64,000 bases of DNA from Hominimerdicola alba (GTDB taxonomy: Bacteria > Bacillota > Clostridia > Oscillospirales > Ruminococcaceae): positions 44,018 to 108,017 of the forward strand of contig NZ_FOKQ01000013.1 of the NCBI RefSeq assembly GCF_900112155.1. The letters are read 5' to 3'. A model generated the notes under the pieces. The model saw only the letters and a program-made list of their open reading frames with translations, did no database searches and was not told where the DNA came from. Positions 1-8,912 of this stretch are shown piece after piece (within the stretch, counting starts at the first letter, position 1; each line of letters opens with the position of its first letter). The position numbers and the translations under genes were made by a program.

Positions 1-470
1 TTCAGCTTGTTAGTGTTTGCGTAGTATTCCTGCAGTCTCTTCATGGTGATATCGAGCGAACCTGATATCTCGCCCGCGTCTACCATCGAGATAAAGAAAT
101 CGGGGAAGCAGCCACGCTTTGCTTCGAGTGCATTTGAAAAGCTTTCACCTTTCTGAACTTCCTCGTATACCTGCTTCCAGACTTCCTTCGGACCCTTTTT
201 CTCTTCCTCTTTATAAAGGATATCAAGGGCTTTTACTATCGTCAGTCCCGACGACATCATTGCAGCCAGCTGTCTGCAGCAGTACGCCAGCTCAGCTGTG
301 TTGAACCTGTGAGCGGTCTTTTTGCCTCCGCCCAAAGCTTCACTATAGCTTACACAGAACAGACCCTGCTCATAGATCTTATCAAGCAGTTCCTGCTCGC
401 TGTCAGCCTCGTAGGTACCTTTTATGGTTTTACCCGTGGTATCCTTAGCGACGTAGCTATAATTCTTCAT
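1..470 (-). CDS. Type II secretion / type IV pilus inner-membrane platform protein (GspF/PilC family), C-terminal part beyond window
   Basis: The first 156 codons of a minus-strand gene run off the left edge. The protein begins MKNYSYVAKDTTGKTIKGTY and carries the family's typical amino-terminal region followed by the first GspF repeat: ELAYCCRQLAAMMSSGLTIV, then a GESFSNALE stretch and an FISMVDAGEISGSLD segment. In this family the protein is a polytopic membrane platform that couples the assembly ATPase to pseudopilin polymerisation. The start was chosen because GGTGGAGGT lies about 10 bases upstream of the ATG. Its partner genes would lie to the left of the window. Family assignment is firm; whether it serves pili, competence or secretion cannot be told from this fragment. 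Confidence 0.85.
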   Translation of the reverse strand, partial: MKNYSYVAKDTTGKTIKGTYEADSEQELLDKIYEQGLFCVSYSEALGGGKKTAHRFNTAELAYCCRQLAAMMSSGLTIVKALDILYKEEEKKGPKEVWKQVYEEVQKGESFSNALEAKRGCFPDFFISMVDAGEISGSLDITMKRLQEYYANTNKL

Positions 471-575
471 ATTGTAGATACACCTCCACCATTTTAATGC
501 TTCACAGCTTATGCCGTCTGACTCAGCAGTGCATCAAAACACAACAAGGCAAAAACTACAAAACATATTTTTATC

Positions 576-604
576 ATTATATCATTTTTTTGATTTTTTT
601 ACAA
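576..604 (-). promoter_or_regulatory. Candidate sigma-A promoter for the GspF/PilC-like gene
   Basis: On the minus strand a TTGTAA -35 box (599-604) and a TATAAT -10 box (576-581) are separated by exactly 17 bases in A/T-rich DNA. They would give a leader of about 100 bases before the ATG at 470. The remaining bases of the 471-768 gap hold no convincing gene. Confidence 0.5.
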
Positions 605-768
605 GTCAAAATACGGATTTTTTTGCAATTTTATTCACAAAATCCTAATGTTATTTTTAGTGAATTCTCACTATAAAGATACATTATTTAACTTTTTAAC
701 AAATTTATAAATCTTGCAGAGAGTTTTTTTGTACTCGTTTATTCTTCTAACCAAACATCACACCGGGA

Positions 769-1374
769 TCATTCTTCAGTGTCATTCTCATCGGCTGATC
801 CCTCTGCTACTTCAACTGTTGAATGCCTGCCCGAAGACAGCAGAACGGGGTGTTTTTTCACATACGTCTTATATGATATAACATATGCCGCAAATGCCGT
901 TCCTAGCATGACTAGTATCGAGAACATTATCCCGATAAGGTAGTTATCATTGAACAGGTCTATAACCCATCCGGCAGGATAATACAGTACCATATAGAAG
1001 ATGTCTCCTTTGCCCTCAGCATGGAAAGAATCCCGAAAAATCGCGGGTATAAAGTAAAACATACCCACCATTATCAGCACTGTAAGTATAGTGGTCATAC
1101 TCCATTCTTCATATGCTGTATGCTTTCTTCCGTCATCAAAGAACACCCATATGAGTAAAAGACATATCACCACTGTACCCACCGCAGACTTTACGTCTGG
1201 CTGAGTAAAGAAATTCTTGACACCCACCATCGAATATGGAAGAAATGTCACCAGCGAGGGAAAAAGTACCGCTCCCGTGAAGGCACCGAAAACTACCAAT
1301 GCCAGCAGCAGACCCAGTCTTGCAGCCGTGTATCCGACTACAAACCGCAGCCAGTCATATTCTTCGCTGCCCAT
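769..1374 (-). CDS. Polytopic membrane protein of unknown function
   Basis: This 201-residue protein is not recognised. About four hydrophobic segments are visible, near residues 12-45, 62-78, 92-112 and 145-166. A basic stretch (SYKTYVKKHP) and an acidic Ser/Glu/Asp-rich tail (EVAEGSADENDTEE) follow, which suggests a cytoplasmic C-terminus. It lies 80 bases downstream of recG on the same strand and could be co-transcribed with it, but no functional link is implied. There is no catalytic motif that can be read by eye. Confidence 0.7.
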   Translation of the reverse strand: MGSEEYDWLRFVVGYTAARLGLLLALVVFGAFTGAVLFPSLVTFLPYSMVGVKNFFTQPDVKSAVGTVVICLLLIWVFFDDGRKHTAYEEWSMTTILTVLIMVGMFYFIPAIFRDSFHAEGKGDIFYMVLYYPAGWVIDLFNDNYLIGIMFSILVMLGTAFAAYVISYKTYVKKHPVLLSSGRHSTVEVAEGSADENDTEE

Positions 1375-1454
1375 TTTACACCTCCCTACTGAAAAGCTGC
1401 AATGCTTGACATATCACAATCTCAACACAATTCTTTATGAAAAATATACAAAAT

Positions 1455-3488
1455 TCAGTCATTGGCTATATCCTGCTCAAACAGCCCTTCCACCAGTTCT
1501 CTCAGACCGGCGTTTTCACCGGTGTCAAGATTCGGATCTTTACGGAGGATCTCTTTGGCTGTTTCCTGGGCTTTTACAAGTACTTCCATATCCTGGGACA
1601 TATCCGCTATCTTCATTTTCGGCAGACCATGCTGTCTGCTTCCAAAGAAATCGCCCGGACCCCTGAGTTTCAGATCTTCCTGAGATATCTCAAATCCATT
1701 ATGACTTTTTGAAAGTATCTTCAGCCGCTGTACAACTTCCTCCGTCGGGTTGTCGGTTATCAGTATGCAGGTGGATTTGTGCTCGCCTCTGCCAACACGA
1801 CCTCTCAGCTGATGGAGCTGTGATAGTCCGAACCTGTCGGCATTTTCTATCACCATAACCGCCGCATTGGGTACATCAACACCAACTTCCACAACAGTAG
1901 TTGAAACAAGTATGTCAAGTTCATGAGCTTTAAACTTCTTCATGACCTTTTCCTTACTGTCGGCTGAAAGTCTGCCATGCAGAAGCCCCACCCGATAGCC
2001 GCTGAAAATGCCCTCAGATATCTCCTTAGCGTAGCTTTTAACATCACGGAGATCGCTGTCGCTCTCCTCGATCATGGGGCAGACGATGTAAGCCTGTCTT
2101 CCCTCTTCAATATACTGCTTGACGTACCCGAAAGCTCTTTCTCTCAGTTTTCCCGTGACCGCGTAGGTCTCCACAGGCTGTCTGCCCTTGGGAAGTTCTT
2201 TCAGTACCGAGATATCAAGGTCGCCGTAGATCATCAGCGCCAGCGTTCGCGGGATAGGCGTTGCGGACATTACCAGCTTGTGAGGATTATCCCCTTTTCC
2301 CGCCAGCAGAGCCCTCTGCTCAACGCCGAAACGATGCTGTTCATCGGTTATGACCAGTCCCAGCCGCTTGAATTCGGTGCTTGCCTGAACCAGCGCGTGA
2401 GTTCCCACAATAACATGATATTCACCCGCCGCGATATCTGCCTTGGCTTTTTCCTTTTTCTTCGGGGTCAGAGAGCCTGTCAGCAGTACCACCTTGACAC
2501 CAAGCGGTTCAAGAAAACCTTTCATCGTTTCATAGTGCTGACCCGCCAGTATCTCAGTAGGAGCCATCAGCGCCGTCTGAAAACCATTCTTATAAGCGAA
2601 GTATGCCGCGCCTGCCGCCACAGCTGTCTTACCCGAACCAACATCGCCCTGTACCAGACGGTTCATGGGGAAATCCTTCTGCATATCGCAGATGCAGTCA
2701 TTTATGGCGCTTTTCTGACCCTCGGTAAGCTCAAAAGGCAGAGCCGAATAATACTCGTCAATGCTCTCAGCACCCATGGGACAGCCTGCCTTTTCACGGC
2801 TTCGGCTCTTCATCATCAGCATACCCAGCGCCAGCGTCAGCAGTTCGTCAAAGACAAGCCTGTTTTTCGCCAGTTCAAGGGTGTGCATATCCGTAGGATA
2901 GTGGATATTCTGCAAAGCGTAGCTCAGTGAGCAAAGCCCCTGTTCACGCACCACATCGGGGGGCAGAGGTTCGTAGATGAACCCGCCAAGAGATTCCAGC
3001 GCAGTACGCATATTCAGCCTCAGCTGATTCTGTGTTATGCCCTCAGTCAGCCGATATACGGGCTGTACCAGTTCGGCATCAGCGGGATATATCTGGGGAG
3101 AATTTATCTCGCGCCTTATCATGTTGCCTGTCAGCTTTCCCACGAGAAAATACTCGTGCCCGACTTCCAGCGCCTTGAACATGAACCCCGCGTTGTAGAT
3201 AACGATAGTCAGGTCGGCTGTATCATCGGTGAATATCGCCTTGTAGACCGTCAGACCCCGCCTTACGTGACCTTCGGGGAGCTTTCGCACCACCCGACCT
3301 CTCAGAACGATCTGTTCGTTGAGGGGCGCATCGCGGATAGCCTGCGGCTCATTCATGTCGATATAGTATCTCGGGAAATGGTACAGCAGGTCATAGACCG
3401 TGTGAACGCCCAGCTTTTCGTAAAGCTCGCTTTTTTTCGGTCCGACCCCCGCGAGGTACATCACGGGCTTTGCCAGTTCACCGAGCAT
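1455..3488 (-). CDS. recG: ATP-dependent DNA helicase RecG
   Basis: This 677-residue protein is full length for RecG, the superfamily 2 helicase that regresses stalled replication forks and branch-migrates recombination intermediates. Visible motifs in order are an N-terminal wedge/OB region (VGPKKSELYEKLGVHTVYDL), Walker A GDVGSGKT, the DEQH box in ITDEQHRFGVEQR, motif III MSATPIPRTLALMIYGDLD, and the C-terminal helicase motifs STTVVEVGVDVPNA and QLRGRVGRG. The start ATG follows AAGGCGGTG. It is upstream of the membrane protein at 769-1374. The assignment rests on several diagnostic motifs in the right order and is essentially certain. Confidence 0.97.
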   Translation of the reverse strand: MLGELAKPVMYLAGVGPKKSELYEKLGVHTVYDLLYHFPRYYIDMNEPQAIRDAPLNEQIVLRGRVVRKLPEGHVRRGLTVYKAIFTDDTADLTIVIYNAGFMFKALEVGHEYFLVGKLTGNMIRREINSPQIYPADAELVQPVYRLTEGITQNQLRLNMRTALESLGGFIYEPLPPDVVREQGLCSLSYALQNIHYPTDMHTLELAKNRLVFDELLTLALGMLMMKSRSREKAGCPMGAESIDEYYSALPFELTEGQKSAINDCICDMQKDFPMNRLVQGDVGSGKTAVAAGAAYFAYKNGFQTALMAPTEILAGQHYETMKGFLEPLGVKVVLLTGSLTPKKKEKAKADIAAGEYHVIVGTHALVQASTEFKRLGLVITDEQHRFGVEQRALLAGKGDNPHKLVMSATPIPRTLALMIYGDLDISVLKELPKGRQPVETYAVTGKLRERAFGYVKQYIEEGRQAYIVCPMIEESDSDLRDVKSYAKEISEGIFSGYRVGLLHGRLSADSKEKVMKKFKAHELDILVSTTVVEVGVDVPNAAVMVIENADRFGLSQLHQLRGRVGRGEHKSTCILITDNPTEEVVQRLKILSKSHNGFEISQEDLKLRGPGDFFGSRQHGLPKMKIADMSQDMEVLVKAQETAKEILRKDPNLDTGENAGLRELVEGLFEQDIAND

Positions 3489-3603
3489 ATATTTTCACCG
3501 CCTTAACATATCTTCATTCATATTATAACACATTCTCCTAAAAATTGCAAGTGCATGGCGCATATCTTTTGTAAAATGTCACCAAACCGTAATATTCACA
3601 AAT

Positions 3604-3627
3604 AAAAAAGGACGACCCAAGCCGTCC
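3604..3627 (-). terminator. Rho-independent terminator (minus strand)
   Basis: GGACGAC...GCCGTCC forms a short stem with one mismatch. On the minus strand it is followed by six T residues (3604-3609). It lies 3' of the decayed minus-strand frame at 3670-3832, not of recG, which begins at 3488 and reads away from it. Confidence 0.5.
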
Positions 3628-3669
3628 CGCAGATATATAATTTTTCCCGGGAAAAGCCCTTTGCGGGCA

Positions 3670-3832
3670 TTATCCCTTGTTTTCGGTATTTTCGTGATTT
3701 TCGTCCGTTTCGTCCTTATCGAGGTTTTCCGATATAATAACAACTGTTCCTGAAATAACCGAACTATGTTTTTTGTCGATGTATACAATTGTAATTTCAA
3801 TTTCGCCGTGGTATAATATAAAGCACGATTAA
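3670..3832 (-). pseudogene. Possible 3' remnant of a small gene
   Basis: A minus-strand frame without any start codon encodes a protein-like stretch, GEIEITIVYIDKKHSSVISG followed by TVVIISENLDKDETDENHEN, then TENKG and a TAA stop. It ends 43 bases before a plausible terminator, as a real gene 3' end would. Its upstream limit is a TAA stop only about 30 bases from the ATG of the divergent lipoprotein gene, so any 5' part is missing. I do not recognise the family. It may be a gene end left by a rearrangement that brought the lipoprotein here. Confidence 0.28.
3789..3817 (+). promoter_or_regulatory. Candidate sigma-A promoter for the lipoprotein gene at 3863
   Basis: TTGTAA (3789-3794) and TATAAT (3812-3817) are separated by 17 bases. 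They lie 45 bases upstream of the ATG at 3863. Confidence 0.55.
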
Positions 3833-3862
3833 CCATCAAAACTATTTATTAAGGGGTAAACT

Positions 3863-4687
3863 ATGAAGACAAGAAAAATCATTTCGATCCTGTGTGCGGC
3901 TTCAATGGGTTTAGCTATGACAGCTTGCGATAAAGCCAAGGAAACCGACACGGATAACAGCTCAAAATCAGAAACTACAACAAAAGCTTCTGCCGATGAA
4001 TCAAAAATCGAATCCACCGATCCCGCTGAATCAGCTGTTGAGTCCGATGTTTCGGAACTTTCCGAATCTCTGAAAGAAAGCTCATCCGCTAATGACAGTG
4101 TTGACTCTAAATCCAAGGACAGCGAAGCTGAAATATCCGATGATAACGCGGAAGAAAATACCGCTTCCGAAACAGGCTCAGATGAATCCGATACCATGGA
4201 AGTCAAAAATGGCGGTTTGATCTATCATATACCAAGTAATTTTTCTCCCCAAGAAGTCAACAGAGAAAACACTTTGTACTATTCTTACGTCGATCCTGAT
4301 GGCATACTTTCAATGTATATAATAACATATATACCAGAGTTCGCCTCAGTTGAACTTAACGAAGAAACTTTTAATTCAACTATACAACAATTTATGAAAG
4401 GTTATATGAAACACGCTGAAAATGATGCTGGATATACACCAACAGAAATTAAGCAGAATACAATTTTAGGTAGAACAGAATATGAAATTGCTTATGTAAG
4501 AAATGAACAATCAAACGAAACCATTGATTATATATTATATGCCTTTATAAAAAATCCTGACAACGGATACGTAAACTTCATAACCCAGTCTATTTCTTTC
4601 AAAGACCACGAAATTGAATATGATTACATAGCTGATGCCGCAAAAATAATCTACTCAATCGAAGAAGACCCCGACTTTGTCGGCTAA
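3863..4687 (+). CDS. Secreted lipoprotein with a long acidic Ser/Glu linker
   Basis: The 274-residue protein starts with a lipoprotein signal peptide (MKTRKIISILCAASMGLAMTAC; probable lipidated Cys at residue 22). Residues about 25-110 are a low-complexity Ser/Glu/Asp/Thr linker typical of surface lipoproteins in this group. A compact C-terminal domain of about 160 residues (from GGLIYHIPSNFSPQ) follows; it resembles small surface domains that start from a short hydrophobic strand, but I do not recognise its function. The gene stands alone on the plus strand between minus-strand genes, with its own promoter and a hairpin 40 bases after its stop. Confidence 0.75.
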   Translation: MKTRKIISILCAASMGLAMTACDKAKETDTDNSSKSETTTKASADESKIESTDPAESAVESDVSELSESLKESSSANDSVDSKSKDSEAEISDDNAEENTASETGSDESDTMEVKNGGLIYHIPSNFSPQEVNRENTLYYSYVDPDGILSMYIITYIPEFASVELNEETFNSTIQQFMKGYMKHAENDAGYTPTEIKQNTILGRTEYEIAYVRNEQSNETIDYILYAFIKNPDNGYVNFITQSISFKDHEIEYDYIADAAKIIYSIEEDPDFVG

Positions 4688-4726
4688 AAATCTGCGGCAC
4701 TTCTTTCAGCTGAATATAACCACAAA

Positions 4727-4752
4727 AAGACCGCCCCACAAGGGACGGTCTT
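4727..4752. terminator. Convergent terminator hairpin between lipoprotein and cellobiose phosphorylase genes
   Basis: AAGACCGCCCC, a four-base loop and GGGACGGTCTT form a stem with one mismatch. T residues follow mainly on the minus strand, so it chiefly ends the cellobiose phosphorylase transcript, but it may work both ways. Confidence 0.65.
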
Positions 4753-4773
4753 AATTATTGCCTTATTGAGTTA

Positions 4774-7188
4774 TCAGCCCATCACAACTGTGATATTGGT
4801 CTGCTCGGTCATCTTGCACTCGCATACGAAGTTGCCCTCAACTGCCTCGCCGTTTACGGTTATCTGCTTGATACCGCTCTCAACGTGGTCGGGGTTCTGT
4901 ATGTCGATGGACAGATGCTTGCCGCGGAAGTTCTTCTCGATCTTGAAGCCGTCCCACTCACTTGGGATAGAGGGGCTAATTACCAGACCCTCAGCGTTAG
5001 GACGCATACCGCAGATACCCTCAACACAGCCTACCATTACGGTGGAGCCTGTACCTGTCAGCCAGTGAACGTGGCTTCTGCCTGCGTAAGGTGAACGTGT
5101 GCTCTCGGTGAACTGACCGTGTACGTATGGCTCAAGCACTCTCTGCTCTGCCTTGTCGTTCATGCTTGCGGGAGCGCTCTCCTTGAAGTACTCGAAAGCT
5201 CTGTTGCCGTGACCCATCAGGGATTCTGCCAGGATTATCCAGCCCTGTGTCTGGCTGAATATACCGCCGTTCTCCTTGGTGTCGGGGTTGAATATGTGCA
5301 TCAGTGCGCCGTCGAAGTAGTGATCTACATAAGGAGGATCCATCAGCTTTACGCCGTAAGGTGTGTTCAGTATCTCGTGTACCTTATCGAGAGCCTTTTC
5401 AGCCTGCTCCTTGGAAGCAAAACCGGATATTACCGACCAGCTCTGGGGGTTCAGCCACATAGAAGCCTCGGGGTCTTTCTTCGCACCAACGATAACGCCG
5501 TTGTCGCGGATACCTCTGATGAATCTGTCCTCGTCCCAGCAGTCAGCCAGTGCCTTGCCCAGCTCAGCCTGTGCCTTGGTGATGTACTCGATATAATCGG
5601 TATCATTTCTCTCCTCAGCATAGCCCTTGATAACGCTCATAGCGTAGTACAGCTGGAATGCAACGAAGGTGGATTCGCCCTGCTTGCCCATTCTCAGGCA
5701 GTCGTTCCAGTCAGCGTGGAGACCTGCGGGCATCTTGTGTGCGCCAAGTCTCTCCTGTGAGAAGCGGATAGCGTTCTTGAGGTGCTCGTAAACGGTAGCC
5801 TCTCCGCCGCCCTCTTCTGCATATACGATAACTTCGTCCAGGAATGCCTTGTTGCCTGTTTCACCGATGTACTTAACGATAGTCGGGAACAGCCAGAGAG
5901 CATCGTCTGCTCTGTAAGAGGGGTGACCTGTCTCCTTAGCGTATACGGAATTCTCGTCGTTCTCATCGGGACAAGTCTCGTGACCTGCCTTGTGGTCGAA
6001 CTTAACCAGAGGCAGACCGCCGCCGTTTGATACCTGTGCTGACAGCATGAATCTGATCTTCTCAGCAGCAAGCTCAGGATTGATGTGGATGATACCCTGG
6101 ATATCCTGAACGGTATCTCTGTAACCGTAACCGTTTCTCAGACCGCAGTAGATGAATGATGCAGCTCTGGACCAGATGAATGTGATGAAGCACTGATAAG
6201 CGTTCCAAACGTCAACCATGTTGTTGAATTCCTCGGAAGGAGTTTCAACCTGGAAGTTGTTAAGCTGACCGTGCCAGTAATCAACAAGCTCCTTGACCTC
6301 AGCATCGACCTTGCCAGCAGCCTTGTACTCGCTCATGATGCTCTCAGCAGTAGCAGGATCCTTCTGACCGAGGATATAGATAAGCTCCTTGGTCTCGCCT
6401 GCTGCCAGTGTGAAATCGGACTGTAAAGCACCGCAGGCATTGGAGTTATAGTTGAGCACGTTGTCGCACTTGCCGCTCTCAACAGCGATGGGATTGCCGT
6501 AATCTCTGTAAGAACCGATGAAGTTATCGAAATTACCGTTGTAAGCTGAAACCTCAGCACCTACCAGACCAAAGAATCTCTCTCTGTGGTTGGAACCGCT
6601 TGCATCCTTGCCGCTGTTCTCGTTGATGTGCTGAACTATCTTGTTGCCCTCAAAAGAGGTACGTGTGATGAACAGTGTGTACTGGAGATTTACCTGATCC
6701 TGCTCATAGTTATTCTCGTTAGTGAACTCGATAAAGCCCCATGTAGAAAGGTTTCTGGGCTTATCGCTCTCGTTGGTGACCTTTACTCTCCATACCTCGT
6801 AGGTCTTGTTCAGGGGCACATAGTAAGTCAGCTCACTCTTGATGCCGCTGTACTTGGAGATTATGGTAGTATAAGCTGTACCGTGGTGGCACTCGGTCTT
6901 GTACTCATCAAGGCTCTTGCCAACAGGCTGCCATGTAGCAGACCAGTAATCCTTAGCATCGTTATCCCTGATATAAACATATCTGCCGGGGAGACCGATG
7001 TTAGAGTTGAAACGGTATCTTGCGATTCTTCCGTTAGCACCGCTCTTTACGAAGCTGTAACCGCCGCCGTTGTTAGAAACGATAGCGCCGTACTCGGGTG
7101 AACCGAGGTAGTTTGCCCAGGGGGCGGGAGTATCGGGACGGGTGATGACATATTCCTTGTTTTTCAGATCAAAATAACCATACTGCAT
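4774..7188 (-). CDS. cbp: Cellobiose phosphorylase (glycoside hydrolase family 94)
   Basis: The enzyme cleaves cellobiose with inorganic phosphate to glucose 1-phosphate and glucose in the cytosol, saving ATP for cellulose-degrading bacteria. The 804-residue product has the expected length and begins MQYGYFDLKNKEYVITRPDT. It contains the GH94 beta-sandwich N-terminal half, an (alpha/alpha)6 half and the motif GLHADWNDCLRMGKQGES, whose Asp (WND) is the family's catalytic acid. Two in-frame ATGs lie six bases apart. The second, at 7188, has AAGGAG at ideal spacing, so it was preferred over the one at 7194 and over the longer open frame to 7311. Cellodextrin or laminaribiose phosphorylase are less likely, by length and N-terminal sequence. 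There is no signal peptide. Confidence 0.93.
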   Translation of the reverse strand: MQYGYFDLKNKEYVITRPDTPAPWANYLGSPEYGAIVSNNGGGYSFVKSGANGRIARYRFNSNIGLPGRYVYIRDNDAKDYWSATWQPVGKSLDEYKTECHHGTAYTTIISKYSGIKSELTYYVPLNKTYEVWRVKVTNESDKPRNLSTWGFIEFTNENNYEQDQVNLQYTLFITRTSFEGNKIVQHINENSGKDASGSNHRERFFGLVGAEVSAYNGNFDNFIGSYRDYGNPIAVESGKCDNVLNYNSNACGALQSDFTLAAGETKELIYILGQKDPATAESIMSEYKAAGKVDAEVKELVDYWHGQLNNFQVETPSEEFNNMVDVWNAYQCFITFIWSRAASFIYCGLRNGYGYRDTVQDIQGIIHINPELAAEKIRFMLSAQVSNGGGLPLVKFDHKAGHETCPDENDENSVYAKETGHPSYRADDALWLFPTIVKYIGETGNKAFLDEVIVYAEEGGGEATVYEHLKNAIRFSQERLGAHKMPAGLHADWNDCLRMGKQGESTFVAFQLYYAMSVIKGYAEERNDTDYIEYITKAQAELGKALADCWDEDRFIRGIRDNGVIVGAKKDPEASMWLNPQSWSVISGFASKEQAEKALDKVHEILNTPYGVKLMDPPYVDHYFDGALMHIFNPDTKENGGIFSQTQGWIILAESLMGHGNRAFEYFKESAPASMNDKAEQRVLEPYVHGQFTESTRSPYAGRSHVHWLTGTGSTVMVGCVEGICGMRPNAEGLVISPSIPSEWDGFKIEKNFRGKHLSIDIQNPDHVESGIKQITVNGEAVEGNFVCECKMTEQTNITVVMG

Positions 7189-7228
7189 TGTCATTCTCTC
7201 CTTAAAATTATTTTCATATCGTATTCCG

Positions 7229-7242
7229 AACGCATATGCGTT
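7229..7242. promoter_or_regulatory. Perfect 14-bp palindrome at the cellobiose phosphorylase transcription start (operator candidate)
   Basis: AACGCATATGCGTT is a perfect palindrome. It begins about six bases downstream of the -10 box of the cellobiose phosphorylase promoter, which is where a repressor would block initiation. The regulator is not in the window. Confidence 0.45.
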
Positions 7243-7248
7243 ACTGTT

Positions 7249-7277
7249 ATTGTAACATAAATCCAATTTTTTTACAA
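7249..7277 (-). promoter_or_regulatory. Candidate sigma-A promoter for cellobiose phosphorylase
   Basis: On the minus strand TTGTAA (7272-7277) and TACAAT (7249-7254) are 17 bases apart. The 14-bp palindrome at 7229-7242 overlaps the expected start site. Confidence 0.55.
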
Positions 7278-7403
7278 GGGGGTCAGCAAGTTTTTTTAAA
7301 TCTTTACGCAAGATTTTTACAAAAATTTCGTAATATTTTTAGTGCAGGATAGCCTATCGCCTCAGATTTATTAACATTTGAACTTATTTAAAATATATGA
7401 AAA

Positions 7404-7429
7404 CGCACCCGCAGGTTATTGCGGGTGCG
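7404..7429 (-). terminator. Rho-independent terminator
   Basis: CGCACCCGCA...TGCGGGTGCG is a perfect 10-bp stem followed on the minus strand by TTTT. It ends the transcript of the anchored protein gene at 7463-7999. Confidence 0.8.
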
Positions 7430-7462
7430 AAAAGGGTTTTCGATATAGTGTCGGGGATATAC

Positions 7463-7999
7463 TCATTCATACAGGTAAACAAACACATAATTTTCATCAA
7501 TATTATTGTCCGAAATACATTCGAGAACTTTATCGCTTATCTCTCCCAGATACTCGTCCCAGTTTTCGATTTCAGAACGTCTGTTATAATCCACAGAAAG
7601 CCCGACAATTACTATTTCATGTTCAGGTTCATCAAGTATCCAATTCTTTGAATTATCTATTCCCACTCTAACACCTAGCTTATAACCATTTTCTTCAATG
7701 CATTTATCTATCAGACTTTTTATCTTTTCGGGGTCTGTTATAAGTTCAGCAGAAGAACTTTCGTCATAAACAACAGAGGTCTCTTCAATTTCAGATGAGC
7801 TGTTTTCGGATATAACCGAATTCTCTTCATTGTCAGATGAAGTGTTTTCGGCGGAGGCAGAAGTTTCATCGCTTTCAGAAGAAGTCTTCTCCGAGTTCAC
7901 TGCGGATTTCCCGCTGTCATTCTTCACAAAAACAAAAATCGCCACAGATGCCACAACAAGAACACAAAGCAATACTGCAAAAAGTATTTTCTTTTTCAT
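7463..7999 (-). CDS. Membrane-anchored extracellular protein with Ser/Glu linker, function unknown
   Basis: The 178-residue product begins with a lysine-rich N-terminus and one hydrophobic helix (ILFAVLLCVLVVASVAIFVF, residues 5-24). There is no clear signal-peptidase site, so it is probably an N-terminal anchor. A Ser/Glu/Asn linker (residues about 30-85) leads to a roughly 90-residue C-terminal domain with alternating strands (HEIVIVGLSVDYN). It shares the anchor-plus-linker architecture, but no obvious sequence, with the lipoprotein at 3863. The gene stands alone between terminators. I do not recognise the domain. Confidence 0.65.
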   Translation of the reverse strand: MKKKILFAVLLCVLVVASVAIFVFVKNDSGKSAVNSEKTSSESDETSASAENTSSDNEENSVISENSSSEIEETSVVYDESSSAELITDPEKIKSLIDKCIEENGYKLGVRVGIDNSKNWILDEPEHEIVIVGLSVDYNRRSEIENWDEYLGEISDKVLECISDNNIDENYVFVYLYE

Positions 8000-8116
8000 A
8001 CACAGCCCCCCTGTTATGATTCAAATCCAATTTCTACCAATATTATAATGTCTCACGGCAGCAAAGTCAATACATGATATCAACAAATCTTCCGTGACCG
8101 TTTTGATGAATGGTAC

Positions 8117-8146
8117 AAAAAAACGGACTGTCACGCAAACAGTCCG
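8117..8146 (-). terminator. Rho-independent terminator of the amino acid ABC transporter operon
   Basis: CGGACTGT...ACAGTCCG forms an 8-bp stem. On the minus strand it is followed by seven T residues, immediately after the ATPase gene stop. Confidence 0.85.
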
Positions 8147-8153
8147 CAAATCA

Positions 8154-8900
8154 TCATTGTTCAAGCTTTTTAAGGAAAGCCTGTGTCCTCTCGTTTGAGG
8201 GGTTGTCGATAACGTCAGCAGGCTTGCCCTGCTCCACGATAACGCCGCCGTCCATGAATATAACATGGTCGGATATGCTCCTTGCAAAGGCTATCTCGTG
8301 GGTGACTATCACCATAGTCATCTTCTCCTCTGCCAGTTCTTTCAGTACTTTCAGTATCTCAGCAGTAAGCTCGGGGTCAAGTGCCGAGGTGGGTTCATCG
8401 AAGAACAGCATTTTCGGCTTCATGTTCAGTGCCCTTGCTATCGCCACACGCTGCTGCTGTCCGCCCGAGAGCTGATATGGATAATAGTCCGCTTTATCGG
8501 ACAGTCCCATCTTTTCAAGCAGAGCCAGCGCGTTCTCGGTGACTTCCTTTTTATCACGCTTCATAACGTGTATCGGCGCATCACAGATGTTCTTCATCAC
8601 CGTATAGTGCGGAAACAGATTGAAGCTCTGGAAAACCAGTGAAAAATAGCTTTTTATCTCTTTCAGCTCAGCCTTTGAAACGTACTTTCCGTCCGTAACA
8701 GCGGTCTTGCCGCAGTACGCCATGCTGCCGCCGTCAACAGTCTCCAGCATCGACATACATCTTAAAAGCGTGGATTTTCCGGAACCCGAAGGACCCAGTA
8801 TAGATACTGCCTGACCCTCGCTGACATCAAGGCTGATATCTTTCAGCACCTCAAGGTCATCGAAGCTCTTGCGGAGATTTTTTATCTCAAGCAATTTCAT
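8154..8900 (-). CDS. Polar amino acid ABC transporter ATP-binding protein
   Basis: The 248-residue ATPase has Walker A GPSGSGKST, the Q-loop (VFQSFNLFPH), the signature LSGGQQQR, Walker B MLFFDEPTSALDPE and the H-loop VTHE, all intact and in order. VFQSFNLFPH and the overall length are typical of the GlnQ/HisP/ArtM subgroup that energises uptake of polar amino acids. It follows the permease gene by 12 bases and is the last gene of a binding protein, permease, ATPase operon. The substrate cannot be set from the ATPase. Confidence 0.92.
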   Translation of the reverse strand: MKLLEIKNLRKSFDDLEVLKDISLDVSEGQAVSILGPSGSGKSTLLRCMSMLETVDGGSMAYCGKTAVTDGKYVSKAELKEIKSYFSLVFQSFNLFPHYTVMKNICDAPIHVMKRDKKEVTENALALLEKMGLSDKADYYPYQLSGGQQQRVAIARALNMKPKMLFFDEPTSALDPELTAEILKVLKELAEEKMTMVIVTHEIAFARSISDHVIFMDGGVIVEQGKPADVIDNPSNERTQAFLKKLEQ

Positions 8901-8912
8901 ATCGGGCTCCTC

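Noticed and set aside
1977..2930. 317-codon plus-strand frame
   Set aside because: It is antisense to recG in a stretch of dense coding sequence and has no family features.
5119..7101. Long plus-strand frames antisense to cellobiose phosphorylase
   Set aside because: They mirror the codon bias of the true gene and show no motif or ribosome site.
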